DNA of 64,000 nucleotides from Actinacidiphila glaucinigra (GTDB lineage Bacteria > Actinomycetota > Actinomycetes > Streptomycetales > Streptomycetaceae), in NCBI RefSeq assembly GCF_900188405.1, contig NZ_FZOF01000016.1, forward strand, positions 1-64,000, read 5' to 3'. A program made the position numbers and the translations under genes. Below are positions 22,840 through 31,742 of the stretch, one piece after another. How positions within the stretch are numbered: the stretch's first letter is position 1; the number at the start of each line of letters is the position of its first letter. Under the pieces are notes generated by a model, which made no database searches, was not told the origin of the DNA, and was given only the letters and a program-made list of their open reading frames with translations.

Positions 22840-24475
22840 GCCCCGGCCACACGGGGTCCTGTGCGTACTGCAGGTCCACCGCGGCCCGGTCCAGCCCGCC
22901 CTTCGCCGTGTGCGGCAGCGAGGTGACGATCCGGATCCGGTCGGGGACCTCGAAGGGGGCCAGGCGGCCGCGGCAGTACCGCCGCACCTCCTCGGCCCCG
23001 GGCGCCTCCGATCCGGGCCCCTCGGCCGGGGAGAGGACCACGGCGGCGCCGACCCGCTGCCCGTACGTCGCGTCGGGCACGGCGAACACCGCGGCCTCGG
23101 CCACCCCGGGGCACCCGGCGAGGACGTCCTCGATGTGCTCGGGCGAGACCTTCTCGCCGCCGCGGATGATGACGTTCTTCAGGCGCCCGGTGAGGAACAG
23201 GTGGCCGTCCTCGTCGAGCGCGCCCAGGTCACCGGTGCGGAACCAGCCGTCGACGAAGCCGTACGCGGTCTCGCCCGGGTTGCCGAGGTAGCCGCGGGCC
23301 ACCGTCGGCCCGTGCACCCACACCTCGCCCTCGCCACCGGGCGGGCACGGCTTCCCGTCCGGGTCCAGGACCCGCAGCTCGACACCGGCGGGCCGGCCGA
23401 CCGAACCGTGCTTGAGCGGCCCGTGCTGCGGCAGCGGCTCGCTCGTCGCCTGGTGCGCGGACTCCGTCATGCCGTACGCCGACAGCAGCGGCGCGCCGAG
23501 GGTGCGCTCCAGCGCCCGCTGGGTGGCCGTGTTGAGGGGCGCGCTGGAGCTGCGCAGGAACCTCAGCGCCGGCACCGGCGGGCCCGCGAGGTCCGTCAGG
23601 TCCGTCGCCGCCCGGTCCAGGAGGATCTCGTGGATGGTGGGCACCGCGGTGAACCACGTGGCGCCCGCCGCGCGCATGTCGTCCCAGAAGGTGTGCGCCG
23701 AGAACCGTCCGCGTGCGGGCAGCAGTACGCAGCCCCCGCTCGCCAGCGTGGACAGCAGTGCGGCGAACAGCCCGTGCCCGTGGAAGAACGGCATCGCCGC
23801 GACGGTCGCGTCGTCCGGACCCAGCTCGTACACGGCGCACACGCCGCGGACGGAGGCGGCCACGGCGCCGTGCGTCAGCGGGACCATCTTCGCCCGGTCG
23901 GTGGTGCCCGCGGTGAACAGCACCAGCGCGTCCTGCGCGGTGAGTTCGCCGGCCGCGCCCCCCGCGTCGGCCGGCGCGCCCGCCCCCGTCCCCAGCGAGG
24001 CCGTCGCCGTCCCGGCGGGGGAGAGGTCCACCCGCAGCGTCCAGGCCGGCACACCGGGCCCCACGGCCGCCGGCGGGGTGCCGCCCGCGGTCGGGCCCAG
24101 CAGGACGGCCCGAACCCCCAGTGCCTCCAGCCCGGCCGTCATCCGCGGCTCGGGCAGCGCGGGGTCGACGGGGGCCACCACCAGCCCGGCGCGCGCTGCG
24201 CCCAGCAACGCCGCGACGAACTCGACGGTGTTGGCGCTGACCAGGCCCACCGCGTCCCCGGGGCGCAGCCCCGCGGCGGTCAGGCGCGCGGCCACCGCGT
24301 CGGCCAGCTCGTCCAGGGCGCGGTAGGAGACCCGCGCGCGGTCGGCGCCCGTGATCAGCGCCGGTGCCTGGGGACGTGCCCGGGCAGGCCGGTCCAGTAG
24401 ATCGGTCAGGCCCGTCAGCGCGGGCGGCCGGTAACGGCCGGGGTCGCGCACGGATGCTGCGGCCGGAACGGCCAT
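22832..24475 (-). CDS. AMP-forming CoA ligase, probable oxalyl-CoA synthetase
   Basis: This 547-residue member of the ANL superfamily would activate a carboxylate with ATP and CoA. Visible motifs are the P-loop TAGTTDRAKMVPLTH (A3), AYGMTESAHQ (A5), FRTGDLG (A7), the hinge GRLKNVIIRGGEKVSP (A8), and a TYGQRVGAAVVLSP segment. The A10 lysine is in HTAKGGLDRA. The stretch FWDDMRAAGATWFTAVPTIH and SSAPLNTATQRALE closely resemble plant AAE3 and yeast Pcs60, which are oxalyl-CoA synthetases, and HxGSVGRPAG also fits. With oxalyl-CoA decarboxylase transcribed divergently, oxalate is the probable substrate. ATG 24475 has a perfect AGGAGG. Confidence 0.85.
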   Translation of the reverse strand: MAVPAAASVRDPGRYRPPALTGLTDLLDRPARARPQAPALITGADRARVSYRALDELADAVAARLTAAGLRPGDAVGLVSANTVEFVAALLGAARAGLVVAPVDPALPEPRMTAGLEALGVRAVLLGPTAGGTPPAAVGPGVPAWTLRVDLSPAGTATASLGTGAGAPADAGGAAGELTAQDALVLFTAGTTDRAKMVPLTHGAVAASVRGVCAVYELGPDDATVAAMPFFHGHGLFAALLSTLASGGCVLLPARGRFSAHTFWDDMRAAGATWFTAVPTIHEILLDRAATDLTDLAGPPVPALRFLRSSSAPLNTATQRALERTLGAPLLSAYGMTESAHQATSEPLPQHGPLKHGSVGRPAGVELRVLDPDGKPCPPGGEGEVWVHGPTVARGYLGNPGETAYGFVDGWFRTGDLGALDEDGHLFLTGRLKNVIIRGGEKVSPEHIEDVLAGCPGVAEAAVFAVPDATYGQRVGAAVVLSPAEGPGSEAPGAEEVRRYCRGRLAPFEVPDRIRIVTSLPHTAKGGLDRAAVDLQYAQDPVWPGLT

Positions 24476-24572
24476 GGCCGCACCTCCTCGCGCCGGGAAT
24501 GTCTGATGAACCGTCCCCAGCGAGACTGCGCGGGGCGCCGAGCACCCGTCCAATACGCACTGGCGAACGGTC

Positions 24573-24653
24573 GATAGCGGAGGTCTATCAACCCACCTCA
24601 ACGCCCCTGTGGCGTGCGTCGATAAACGCCGTCTATCGGCTGTTCGCCGATAG
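24573..24653. promoter_or_regulatory. LysR-type boxes between the ligase and oxalyl-CoA decarboxylase genes
   Basis: Three related elements lie in the 258-base divergent gap: GATAG-N7-CTATC (24573-24589, perfect dyad, ATAG-N7-CTAT core), GATAA-N7-CTATC (24621-24637), and the inverted pair CTATCGG (24633-24639) with CCGATAG (24647-24653). The first two fit the classic LysR T-N11-A box and are 48 bp apart. A fourth copy occurs at 1364-1382. Confidence 0.65.
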
Positions 24654-24733
24654 GTCTTGGACGCGGGCGAGCGGGCTGCGGATGGTGAGAGCAGCAGCCG
24701 CACGCATGACTTGCCCAAGGAGGACCTCGGACC

Positions 24734-26485
24734 ATGACCGCCCCCTCACCACTGGAGACCGCGGCGAACGCCGACGCACCGGCCGAGCTCACCGACGGGT
24801 ACCACCTGGTCGTCGACGCGCTCAAGATGAACGACGTCGACACCATCTACGGGGTGGTCGGCATCCCGATCACGGATCTGGCACGGCTCGCCCAGGCGCA
24901 GGGCATCCGCTACGTCGGCTTCCGCCACGAGAGCAACGCCGGACACGCGGCCGCCGCGGCCGGCTACCTCACCAAGAAGGCGGGCATCTGCCTGACCGTA
25001 TCGGCGCCCGGCTTCCTCAACGGACTGGTGGCCCTCGCGAACGCCACCACCAACTGCTTCCCGATGGTGCAGATCTCCGGCTCCAGCGAGCGCCACCTCG
25101 TCGACCTCAAGCAGGGCGACTACGAGGAGATGGACCAGCTCGCCGCCGCGCAGCCGTTCTGCAAGGCCGCGTACCGCATCAGCCGGGTCGAGGACATCGG
25201 CCGCGGTATCGCCCGCGCCCTGCGCACCGCAGTCTCCGGGCGCCCCGGCGGTGTCTATCTCGACATCCCCGCCGCGGTGCTCGGCTCCATCATGGACGCG
25301 GAGGAGGGCGCGAAGACCCTGAGCCGTCTCGTCGACCCCGCTCCGCGCCAGCTGCCCGCCCCCGAGTCCGTGGACCGGGCGATCGAGCTGCTGGCCGGTG
25401 CGCAGCGGCCGCTGATCGTCCTCGGCAAGGGCGCGGCGTACGCGCAGGCGGACGCGCAGATCCGCGAGTTCGTCGAGTCCACCGGGATTCCCTACGTGCC
25501 GATGTCGATGGCGAAGGGCCTGCTGCCCGACGACCACCCGCAGTCGGCGGCCACCGCCCGCTCGCTGGCGCTGAAGAAGGCAGACGTCGTGATGCTGGTC
25601 GGCGCCCGCCTGAACTGGCTGCTGAACCACGGCGAGGCACCGCAGTGGAACCCCGACGCGAAGTTCGTGCAGATCGACATCGAGGCGAAGGAGATGGACA
25701 GCAACCAGCCCATCGCCGCCCCGCTCGTCGGTGACATCGAGTCGGTCGTCGAGGCCCTCATCGAGCGCAGCAAGCCGGGCCAGATCGCGGCCCCCGCCGC
25801 CTGGCGCGAGGAGCTGGGGGCGCGCTCGGCGCAGAACGTCGCCAAGATGGCCGAGCGCCTGAAGGCCGACCCGCACCCGATGCAGTTCATGGGCGCTCTG
25901 AAGGCCGTGCGTGACGTCATCCGCGAGCGTCCCGAGGTCTACCTCGTCAACGAGGGCGCCAACGCCCTGGACATCGCGCGCAACGTCATCGACATGCACG
26001 TGCCGCGGCACCGCCTCGACAGCGGCACCTGGGGCGTCATGGGCATCGGCATGGGCTACGCGATCGCCGCCGCCGTCGAGAGCGGTCAGCCGGTCGTGGC
26101 CGTGGAGGGCGACAGCGCCTTCGGCTTCAGCGGGATGGAGATCGAGACGATCTGCCGCTACAAGCTGCCGGTTGTCACGGTCATCATGAACAACGGCGGC
26201 GTCTACCGCGGCGACGATGTCAACCTCTACGACGACGCCCCGTCGCCGACGACGCTGATGTCCGCGGCCCGCCACGACGTGATGTTCGAGGCGTTCGGCG
26301 GCAAGGGCTACCGCGCGACCACCCCCGCGGAGGTCACCGCCGCCCTCACCGAGGCGCTCGCCTCGGGCGGCCCCGCCCTCATCGACTGCGTGATCGACCC
26401 CTCGGCGGGCACCGAGAGCGGGCACATCGCCCACCTCAACCCCAAGGGCATCACCGTCGGCAACATCACGCCGGCCAAGAAGTGA
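24734..26485 (+). CDS. oxc: Oxalyl-CoA decarboxylase
   Basis: This 583-residue thiamine-diphosphate enzyme converts oxalyl-CoA into formyl-CoA and CO2. The three domains of the family are visible: the N-terminal PYR domain with the active-site glutamate region (FRHESNAGHAAAAAGYLTKKAG), the middle domain (RPLIVLGKGAAYAQAD), and the C-terminal PP domain with the Mg/ThDP motif GDSAFGFSGMEIETICRYKLPVVTVIMNNGGVY (GDS to NN). Context (CoA-transferase downstream, CoA ligase divergent) and the strong similarity of the N-terminal VVGIPITDLARLAQ region to Oxc support oxalyl-CoA over 2-hydroxyacyl-CoA substrates. Start ATG 24734 follows AAGGAGG. LysR-type boxes lie 80-160 bases upstream. Confidence 0.95.
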   Translation: MTAPSPLETAANADAPAELTDGYHLVVDALKMNDVDTIYGVVGIPITDLARLAQAQGIRYVGFRHESNAGHAAAAAGYLTKKAGICLTVSAPGFLNGLVALANATTNCFPMVQISGSSERHLVDLKQGDYEEMDQLAAAQPFCKAAYRISRVEDIGRGIARALRTAVSGRPGGVYLDIPAAVLGSIMDAEEGAKTLSRLVDPAPRQLPAPESVDRAIELLAGAQRPLIVLGKGAAYAQADAQIREFVESTGIPYVPMSMAKGLLPDDHPQSAATARSLALKKADVVMLVGARLNWLLNHGEAPQWNPDAKFVQIDIEAKEMDSNQPIAAPLVGDIESVVEALIERSKPGQIAAPAAWREELGARSAQNVAKMAERLKADPHPMQFMGALKAVRDVIRERPEVYLVNEGANALDIARNVIDMHVPRHRLDSGTWGVMGIGMGYAIAAAVESGQPVVAVEGDSAFGFSGMEIETICRYKLPVVTVIMNNGGVYRGDDVNLYDDAPSPTTLMSAARHDVMFEAFGGKGYRATTPAEVTAALTEALASGGPALIDCVIDPSAGTESGHIAHLNPKGITVGNITPAKK

Positions 26486-26574
26486 CCGCCCCGTAGGCGA
26501 CGCACCGCACCCCGAAGCACCGTTCCCCAGCACTGCCCACCCGCGCACCGCGAACAGACAAGAAGGAAGCCACC

Positions 26575-27831
26575 ATGAGTGAAAAGCCGCTCGCCGGGAT
26601 CAAGGTGATCGACTTCACCGGGGTCCAGGCCGGCCCCGCGTGCACCCAGATGCTCGCCTGGTTCGGCGCCGACGTCATCAAGGTCGAGCGTCCCCAGGGC
26701 GGCGACGTGACCCGCAACCAGCTCCGCGACGACCCGGACCTGGACGCGCTGTACTTCACGATGCTCAACAGCAACAAGCGCTCGCTGGCGATCAACACCA
26801 AGACCCCCGAGGGCAAGGAGGTCATGGAGAAGCTGATCCGCGAGGCGGACATCCTGGTCGAGAACTTCGCGCCGGGCGCCATGGACCGCATGGGCCTGGG
26901 CTGGGAGCACATCCACGAGCTCAACCCGCGCCTGATCTTCGGCTCGGTCAAGGGCTTCAACGACGACTCGTCCTGGAACGACCTCAAGGTCTACGAGAAC
27001 GTCGCCCAGGCCGCCGGTGGCGCCGCGTCCACCACCGGCTTCTGGGACGGCCCGCCGACCATCAGCGGCTCCGCCCTCGGCGACAGCAACACCGGCATGC
27101 ACCTGATGATCGGCCTGCTCACGGCGATCATCCACCGCAACGCGACCGGTGTGGGCCAGAAGGTGTCGGTGTCCATGCAGGACGCCGTCCTCAACCTGAC
27201 CCGCGTCAAGCTCCGCGACCAGCAGCGCCTGGAGAAGATCGGCTACCTGGAGGAGTACCCGCAGTACCCGAACGGCGAGTTCGGCGACGCGGTGCCCCGC
27301 GGCGGCAACGCCGGCGGCGGCGGCCAGCCGGGCTGGATCCTGAAGTGCAAGGGCTGGGAGACCGACCCCAACGCCTACATCTACTTCACGGTCCAGGAGC
27401 AGAACTGGAAGCGGACGGCCGAGGCCATCGGCCGGCCCGAGTGGGTCGAGGACCCGGAGTACACGACCGCCAGGGCGCGTCAGCCGCACATCTTCGAGAT
27501 CTTCGCCGAGATCGAGAAGTGGCTGGCCGACAAGACCAAGTACGAGGCCGTCGACATCCTGCGCAAGTGGGAGGTGCCCTGCGCGCCCGTGCTCAGTATG
27601 AAGGAGCTCGCGGAGGACCCCGACATGCGCAAGAGCGGCACCATCGTCGAGGTCGAGCAGAAGGGCCGCGGCACCTACCTGACGGTCGGCAGCCCGATCA
27701 AGTTCTCCAACTTCAAGCCGGAGATCAAGGGCGCCCCGCTGCTCGGCGAGCACGGCAGCGAGGTCCTCGCGGACCTGGGCTACGACGCGAACGAGATCGT
27801 GGCCCTGCGCGACAAGCAGATCATCGTCTGA
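26575..27831 (+). CDS. frc: Formyl-CoA:oxalate CoA-transferase
   Basis: The complete, 418-residue family III CoA-transferase makes oxalyl-CoA from oxalate and formyl-CoA, closing the cycle with oxalyl-CoA decarboxylase and releasing formate. The catalytic aspartate is residue 170 in SALGDSNTG, one position later than Asp169 of the Oxalobacter enzyme, which starts one residue shorter. The flexible glycine loop is GGNAGGGGQPG, longer than in general CoA-transferases and typical for Frc. It follows oxc by 89 bases with AGAAGGAAG before the ATG and has no terminator between, so both are likely one transcript. The first gene in this window is its paralogue. Confidence 0.96.
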   Translation: MSEKPLAGIKVIDFTGVQAGPACTQMLAWFGADVIKVERPQGGDVTRNQLRDDPDLDALYFTMLNSNKRSLAINTKTPEGKEVMEKLIREADILVENFAPGAMDRMGLGWEHIHELNPRLIFGSVKGFNDDSSWNDLKVYENVAQAAGGAASTTGFWDGPPTISGSALGDSNTGMHLMIGLLTAIIHRNATGVGQKVSVSMQDAVLNLTRVKLRDQQRLEKIGYLEEYPQYPNGEFGDAVPRGGNAGGGGQPGWILKCKGWETDPNAYIYFTVQEQNWKRTAEAIGRPEWVEDPEYTTARARQPHIFEIFAEIEKWLADKTKYEAVDILRKWEVPCAPVLSMKELAEDPDMRKSGTIVEVEQKGRGTYLTVGSPIKFSNFKPEIKGAPLLGEHGSEVLADLGYDANEIVALRDKQIIV

Positions 27832-27926
27832 TCGGGCCCTGACAGTCCCACGGGTGCTCCGCGCGATCCGTGCGCGCGGGGCATCCGTGCCGCTGTACGC
27901 GGGCCCTCCCTGTGCCCGCGTGCTGC

Positions 27927-27959
27927 GAAGCCCCCGTGTCGTCCCGGCACGGGGGCTTC
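27927..27959. terminator. Terminator of the oxc-frc operon
   Basis: A perfect 12-bp stem, GAAGCCCCCGTG (27927-27938) with CACGGGGGCTTC (27948-27959), and a following T-rich run (TCTGCGCGTGTTGTGG) end the oxalate operon about 95 bases after frc. Confidence 0.85.
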
Positions 27960-28040
27960 TGCGCGTGTTGTGGGCCGTCGGGACCCGGGTCGGGGCCACG
28001 CGGGCCGACACCCGCCCCGCACTCGCCACCGGGCAGCACA

Positions 28041-28072
28041 CGGCCCCGCCGGGCGGAAGCTCGGCGGGGCCG
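28041..28072. terminator. Terminator of the minus-strand VCBS gene
   Basis: A perfect 11-bp stem, CGGCCCCGCCG (28041-28051) with CGGCGGGGCCG (28062-28072), sits 39 bases beyond the stop of the minus-strand gene. Confidence 0.75.
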
Positions 28073-28110
28073 TGAACCCGTGAGGAACGGGTCCGGTCAG
28101 GTGGGCGGGA

Positions 28111-31100
28111 TCACCCGAAGACCAGCTTGTCGTTCCAGCCGGACCCGATGACGGTCTTCACCGGTGCGTTGGTGTTGGTGGTGGACGGATAGTAGACGGC
28201 CATGTGGCCGTCCGACGCGAACCGGGCCCAGATGTCCGGGATGCCGTCGCTGTTGATGTCCGGGATGCCGATCGCCGAGTTGACGTTGGCCTCGGTCCAA
28301 CTGGTGCCGAACGGGACGTCGCCGTTGAGCGAGTTGTTCGCCAGCATCAGGGAGTTGAGGTCGACACTGCCGGCGACGGAGCCGGGCTTGCCGTGCCGGG
28401 CGTACATGTTGCCGTTGTCCAGGTTGCGCCAGAGCAGGTCGGGCGTGCCGTCCTTGTTCATGTCGGCCAGGTTGACGATGTCACGGCGGGCCCAGGCGTC
28501 GGGGTTCATCATGGTCGCGGTCCGGAAGGTCGCGCCGCTGTAGCCGGAGAGCACCCAGAAGCTCGCGCCGCTGCGCAGGACGAGGTCGGGCAGCTTGTCG
28601 CCGGTGATGTCGCCGATGGCCTTGAGCTGGGTCCAGGTGGACGGTGCGGGCGCGTTCGACGGGAGGCGGATCTTCATCCGCTGGTCGACGTCGAAGGAGC
28701 CGTAACCGTCGCCGGGGTAGAGCCAGAACACGCCGTCGGGGTTGACGGCGAACAGGTCCGTGGTGCCGTCGCCCGGGTAGGCGTCCTGGTAGTGCGCGAT
28801 GAGCGCGGCTTTGCCGGTCGTGGCGTTGTACCAGTGACCGGCCGGGTTCAGCGTGGGCTTGCCGCCCGCGCCCATGGTGTACGACGACGTCAGCTGGCCG
28901 TACAGCTCGCCGCCCGGCTGGCCCGGATACGTCCGCAGGACCCCGGTGCTGTCGATGGTGAGCAGGTCGGCGGTGCCGTCGCCGCCGGTGTCACCCGGCT
29001 TGTCCTCGTTGTCCTTCGGCGGGACGTAGGTCGTGTAGTCCGTCCGCGCGCTCGCGTTGCCGAGGCTGTCGTAGGCGTACACCTGGAGCGTGTTGGGGCC
29101 GGCGTTGAGCGGCTGCAGGTTGGGGACGGTGGCGACGCCGCTGGCGTCGGCGTTGACCGAGACAGCACCGACCCCGCCCCACGCGTAGGTGAACCTCGCG
29201 GCCCCCGGCGATTCGAAGGTGATCGGTCCGGTCTTGCCGAAGTTCACCGTCGCCCATGTGGCGCCGTCCGAGCTGGCCTTGAGGAACACGTCGCTGGTGA
29301 CGATGGGCTGCGACGGTCCGCTCGGGTCCACCGTGATGCGGCAGGGCTCGGTGCCCGGCGGGTAGACGGTGGACGTCGCACCCGCCGAGTCCTTGCCCAT
29401 GGCGTCCCAGGAGAAGGTGGTGTTGGCGGTGATGTCCTTCAGCAGCGGGTCGCTGGACGGGATGGTGTACGAGGCGCTGCCGCCCGAGGCGCCGATCGTG
29501 ATCTCGGCGCCGGCCGGGACCGTGCCGCCGGTCTTCCAGAACCGGAAGCGGACCTTGCTCATGTTGTTGTCGGGGTCCTTGGCGGTCACCGACAGGGTGA
29601 TGTTGGTCTTGCCGACCGTCACGCCCGCGCCGGGGCCAGGAGTGCAGGGGCCGCCGGGCTTCGAGGAACCGCCGGTGGGCTCGGACGGGTTGCGGTTGTA
29701 GACGGCCTCGATGGTCGCGGAGGTCGCCTTGAACTTGCGCCAGGTCTGGGTGTCGGACTCGCTCGTGGCCCGCATGCCCAGGGTGACGGTCGCATCGCCC
29801 CGGTCGGTGGCGTACTGGGCGGCGTCCTTGACGTTGAAGGCCTCGTACTCGTCCGGGCAGGAGCTCGACGACCAGCCGTGCGCGAAGGACTTGCGCTGGA
29901 TCTCGTCGGACCAGCCGGGCTGCGCGTTCCATGTCGTGCCGGACGAGATCGCGCCGGTGCGCCACAGCTGGAACTCGCGGTCCGTGCAGGACCAGGAGTG
30001 GTTGTTGAGCACCTTGAAGGTCGCGCTGGTGATCTCCGCGCCCTTGATGGCCTTGTTCCAGTCCATGCGCCAGAAGGAGCGGGCGGTGCCGCCGGTGTCG
30101 GACTCGTGGCCCACGCGGGCGTCGGAGGTTCCGGAGGAGAAGTTGGTGCCGTTGAAGAAGCTGGTGCTCGGGTACGGCTTGTAGGCCACCGTCCACGCGT
30201 CCCAGCCCGGGTTCAGCGGCGGGTCGACGAACAGCGGGTACGTGACGCCCTCGCGCGCCGCGAGACCGGAGGCGGCGAAGCCGAGGCCGAGCCGGGCGGT
30301 GTGGGTGTCCTCGCCGTCCAGGGTGATCGGCAGCGGAGCGGAGCGCGCACCGGGCTCGATGCCGGTCAGGCCCGACAGCTTCAGCACGTCGGCCGGAGTG
30401 GCGACGGACGCGCGGTGCGGGGTGCCCTCGGGCAGCTCGGGGTCACGGCCGCTGGAGTCCCACGCGAACGGCGTCGGGATCGTGCCGACCTCGTTGTCGC
30501 CCTTGTCGAGGACCGCGACCCGGCTGGCCTTGCGGTCCTGCCGGAACACGGCCGTGTCGGAGCGCAGGCCGTACGTGACGGTCCTGAGCGCCTCCTGCCG
30601 CGCGGCCTCGGGGGTCTTGACGATCAGGACCTGTGCCATGCCCCCCTCTTCGCGGGCGACGAGCAGCAGGTCGACGCCCGGGAGGACCTCGGAGTACAGG
30701 GCGCGCGGCCCGTCGAGGACCGGGGCGGGCAGTGCGTCCGGCCAGGTGTACGCGACGGTGTGGCCGTCGAGTTCGACCTCGGCGAGCACCGTCTCACCCG
30801 GTGTCTCCGTGCGGGCGTACGAGCGGTCGGCGCGCGTCTTCCCGGCGTTGCCACTCGCGAAGCGGACGGGGACGGCCGGGTTCACGGGTGCGATGCCGAG
30901 GCCCCTGGGAGCCTTGGCCGTTCGCTTCAGGGTGTTGTCGACCGGGGACCACTCGCCCCTGGCGTTCCTCGCCCGGGTCGGCGCGGCCGTGATCCGGGTC
31001 TTGAAGTGGCCGTCGGGCAGCGCCCAGGTCAGCGTGGTAGCGCTGGTCGCGGTGTCGACGAGTACCTGCTTGTGGGTGCGCCGGGCCTGGGCCATCGCGC

Positions 31101-31296
31101 CGGCCTCGTCACGCGGTCCGGTGGAGGCGGGGGTGGCGTGGGTGGTGCCGCGGCCGGCGGTGGCCGGGGAGGAGCCACCGGGCTGCCACCACGGCAGCAG
31201 GGCGGCGGTCAGGGCGGCCAGCACGAGGCCGAGGGTCAGGGACAGCCGTGTGCGCGTGCGCACGAACGGGCTGAGAAAGCGAGGCGGCGCGGTCAC
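28111..31296 (-). CDS. Secreted VCBS/FG-GAP repeat protein with DNRLRE domain
   Basis: A 1,061-residue exported protein. It starts at GTG 31296 (GGGAG upstream) with a signal peptide (RTRTRLSLTLGLVLAALTAALLPWW). A DNRLRE-type beta domain follows around residues 370-560 (DARVGHESDTGGTARSFWRMD, then TTWNAQPGWSDE), then Ig-like segments, and a C-terminal series of VCBS/FG-GAP blades with calcium-type loops (GDITGDKLPDLV, ADMNKDGTPDLLW, PDINSDGIPDIW). Such proteins are found next to RHS proteins in Streptomyces and may be wall-associated. No enzyme motif is visible. It diverges from the giant RHS gene across a 446-base, lower-GC gap, so the two are probably co-regulated. Confidence 0.85.
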   Translation of the reverse strand: MTAPPRFLSPFVRTRTRLSLTLGLVLAALTAALLPWWQPGGSSPATAGRGTTHATPASTGPRDEAGAMAQARRTHKQVLVDTATSATTLTWALPDGHFKTRITAAPTRARNARGEWSPVDNTLKRTAKAPRGLGIAPVNPAVPVRFASGNAGKTRADRSYARTETPGETVLAEVELDGHTVAYTWPDALPAPVLDGPRALYSEVLPGVDLLLVAREEGGMAQVLIVKTPEAARQEALRTVTYGLRSDTAVFRQDRKASRVAVLDKGDNEVGTIPTPFAWDSSGRDPELPEGTPHRASVATPADVLKLSGLTGIEPGARSAPLPITLDGEDTHTARLGLGFAASGLAAREGVTYPLFVDPPLNPGWDAWTVAYKPYPSTSFFNGTNFSSGTSDARVGHESDTGGTARSFWRMDWNKAIKGAEITSATFKVLNNHSWSCTDREFQLWRTGAISSGTTWNAQPGWSDEIQRKSFAHGWSSSSCPDEYEAFNVKDAAQYATDRGDATVTLGMRATSESDTQTWRKFKATSATIEAVYNRNPSEPTGGSSKPGGPCTPGPGAGVTVGKTNITLSVTAKDPDNNMSKVRFRFWKTGGTVPAGAEITIGASGGSASYTIPSSDPLLKDITANTTFSWDAMGKDSAGATSTVYPPGTEPCRITVDPSGPSQPIVTSDVFLKASSDGATWATVNFGKTGPITFESPGAARFTYAWGGVGAVSVNADASGVATVPNLQPLNAGPNTLQVYAYDSLGNASARTDYTTYVPPKDNEDKPGDTGGDGTADLLTIDSTGVLRTYPGQPGGELYGQLTSSYTMGAGGKPTLNPAGHWYNATTGKAALIAHYQDAYPGDGTTDLFAVNPDGVFWLYPGDGYGSFDVDQRMKIRLPSNAPAPSTWTQLKAIGDITGDKLPDLVLRSGASFWVLSGYSGATFRTATMMNPDAWARRDIVNLADMNKDGTPDLLWRNLDNGNMYARHGKPGSVAGSVDLNSLMLANNSLNGDVPFGTSWTEANVNSAIGIPDINSDGIPDIWARFASDGHMAVYYPSTTNTNAPVKTVIGSGWNDKLVFG

Positions 31297-31742
31297 GGCG
31301 GTCTACTCCCGTGGGAACCAAGCGGATTGAGGACAGCACAGACAGCCCCGGTCGGCAGGCCGCGGGGCAGAAGGCGCGCACACGATCACACATGTGAAGT
31401 ATTTACGTCCACGGGTGAAGATTTTATGAATCCGTTACGTGGCCCCGGAAAGGACTTGACCGGCTGTTAACCGAGTCCGGTTCACGGCTTTTCTGGGGCC
31501 GCATTGGCGGTGATCGCAGGAATTCCACCATCCTTCTGATTGGCCGTTACTGGAGCGGTCTGATCGGTTACGCACCGTGTCGCAGGTCACTTTTCGCGGG
31601 CCTTTGCCGCCCCTCGCCGATCTTGCATCTGCGGCGGACATGACAGAAGGTGCCACACGCACGCGCCTGAGCCAGGGGTGTGCCCTTCGGTGTTTGCGCA
31701 CCTCGTCCGTTGTCTGAATTGCCATGGTGGGAGTCGACGCGT
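31297..31742. promoter_or_regulatory. Divergent, lower-GC promoter region of the RHS locus
   Basis: The 446-base gap between the VCBS and RHS genes is clearly richer in A and T than its surroundings (for example around 31395-31440 and 31500-31570). It contains the inverted repeat TCACA-CA-TGTGA (31386-31397). No gene was seen. It should hold both promoters. Confidence 0.5.
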
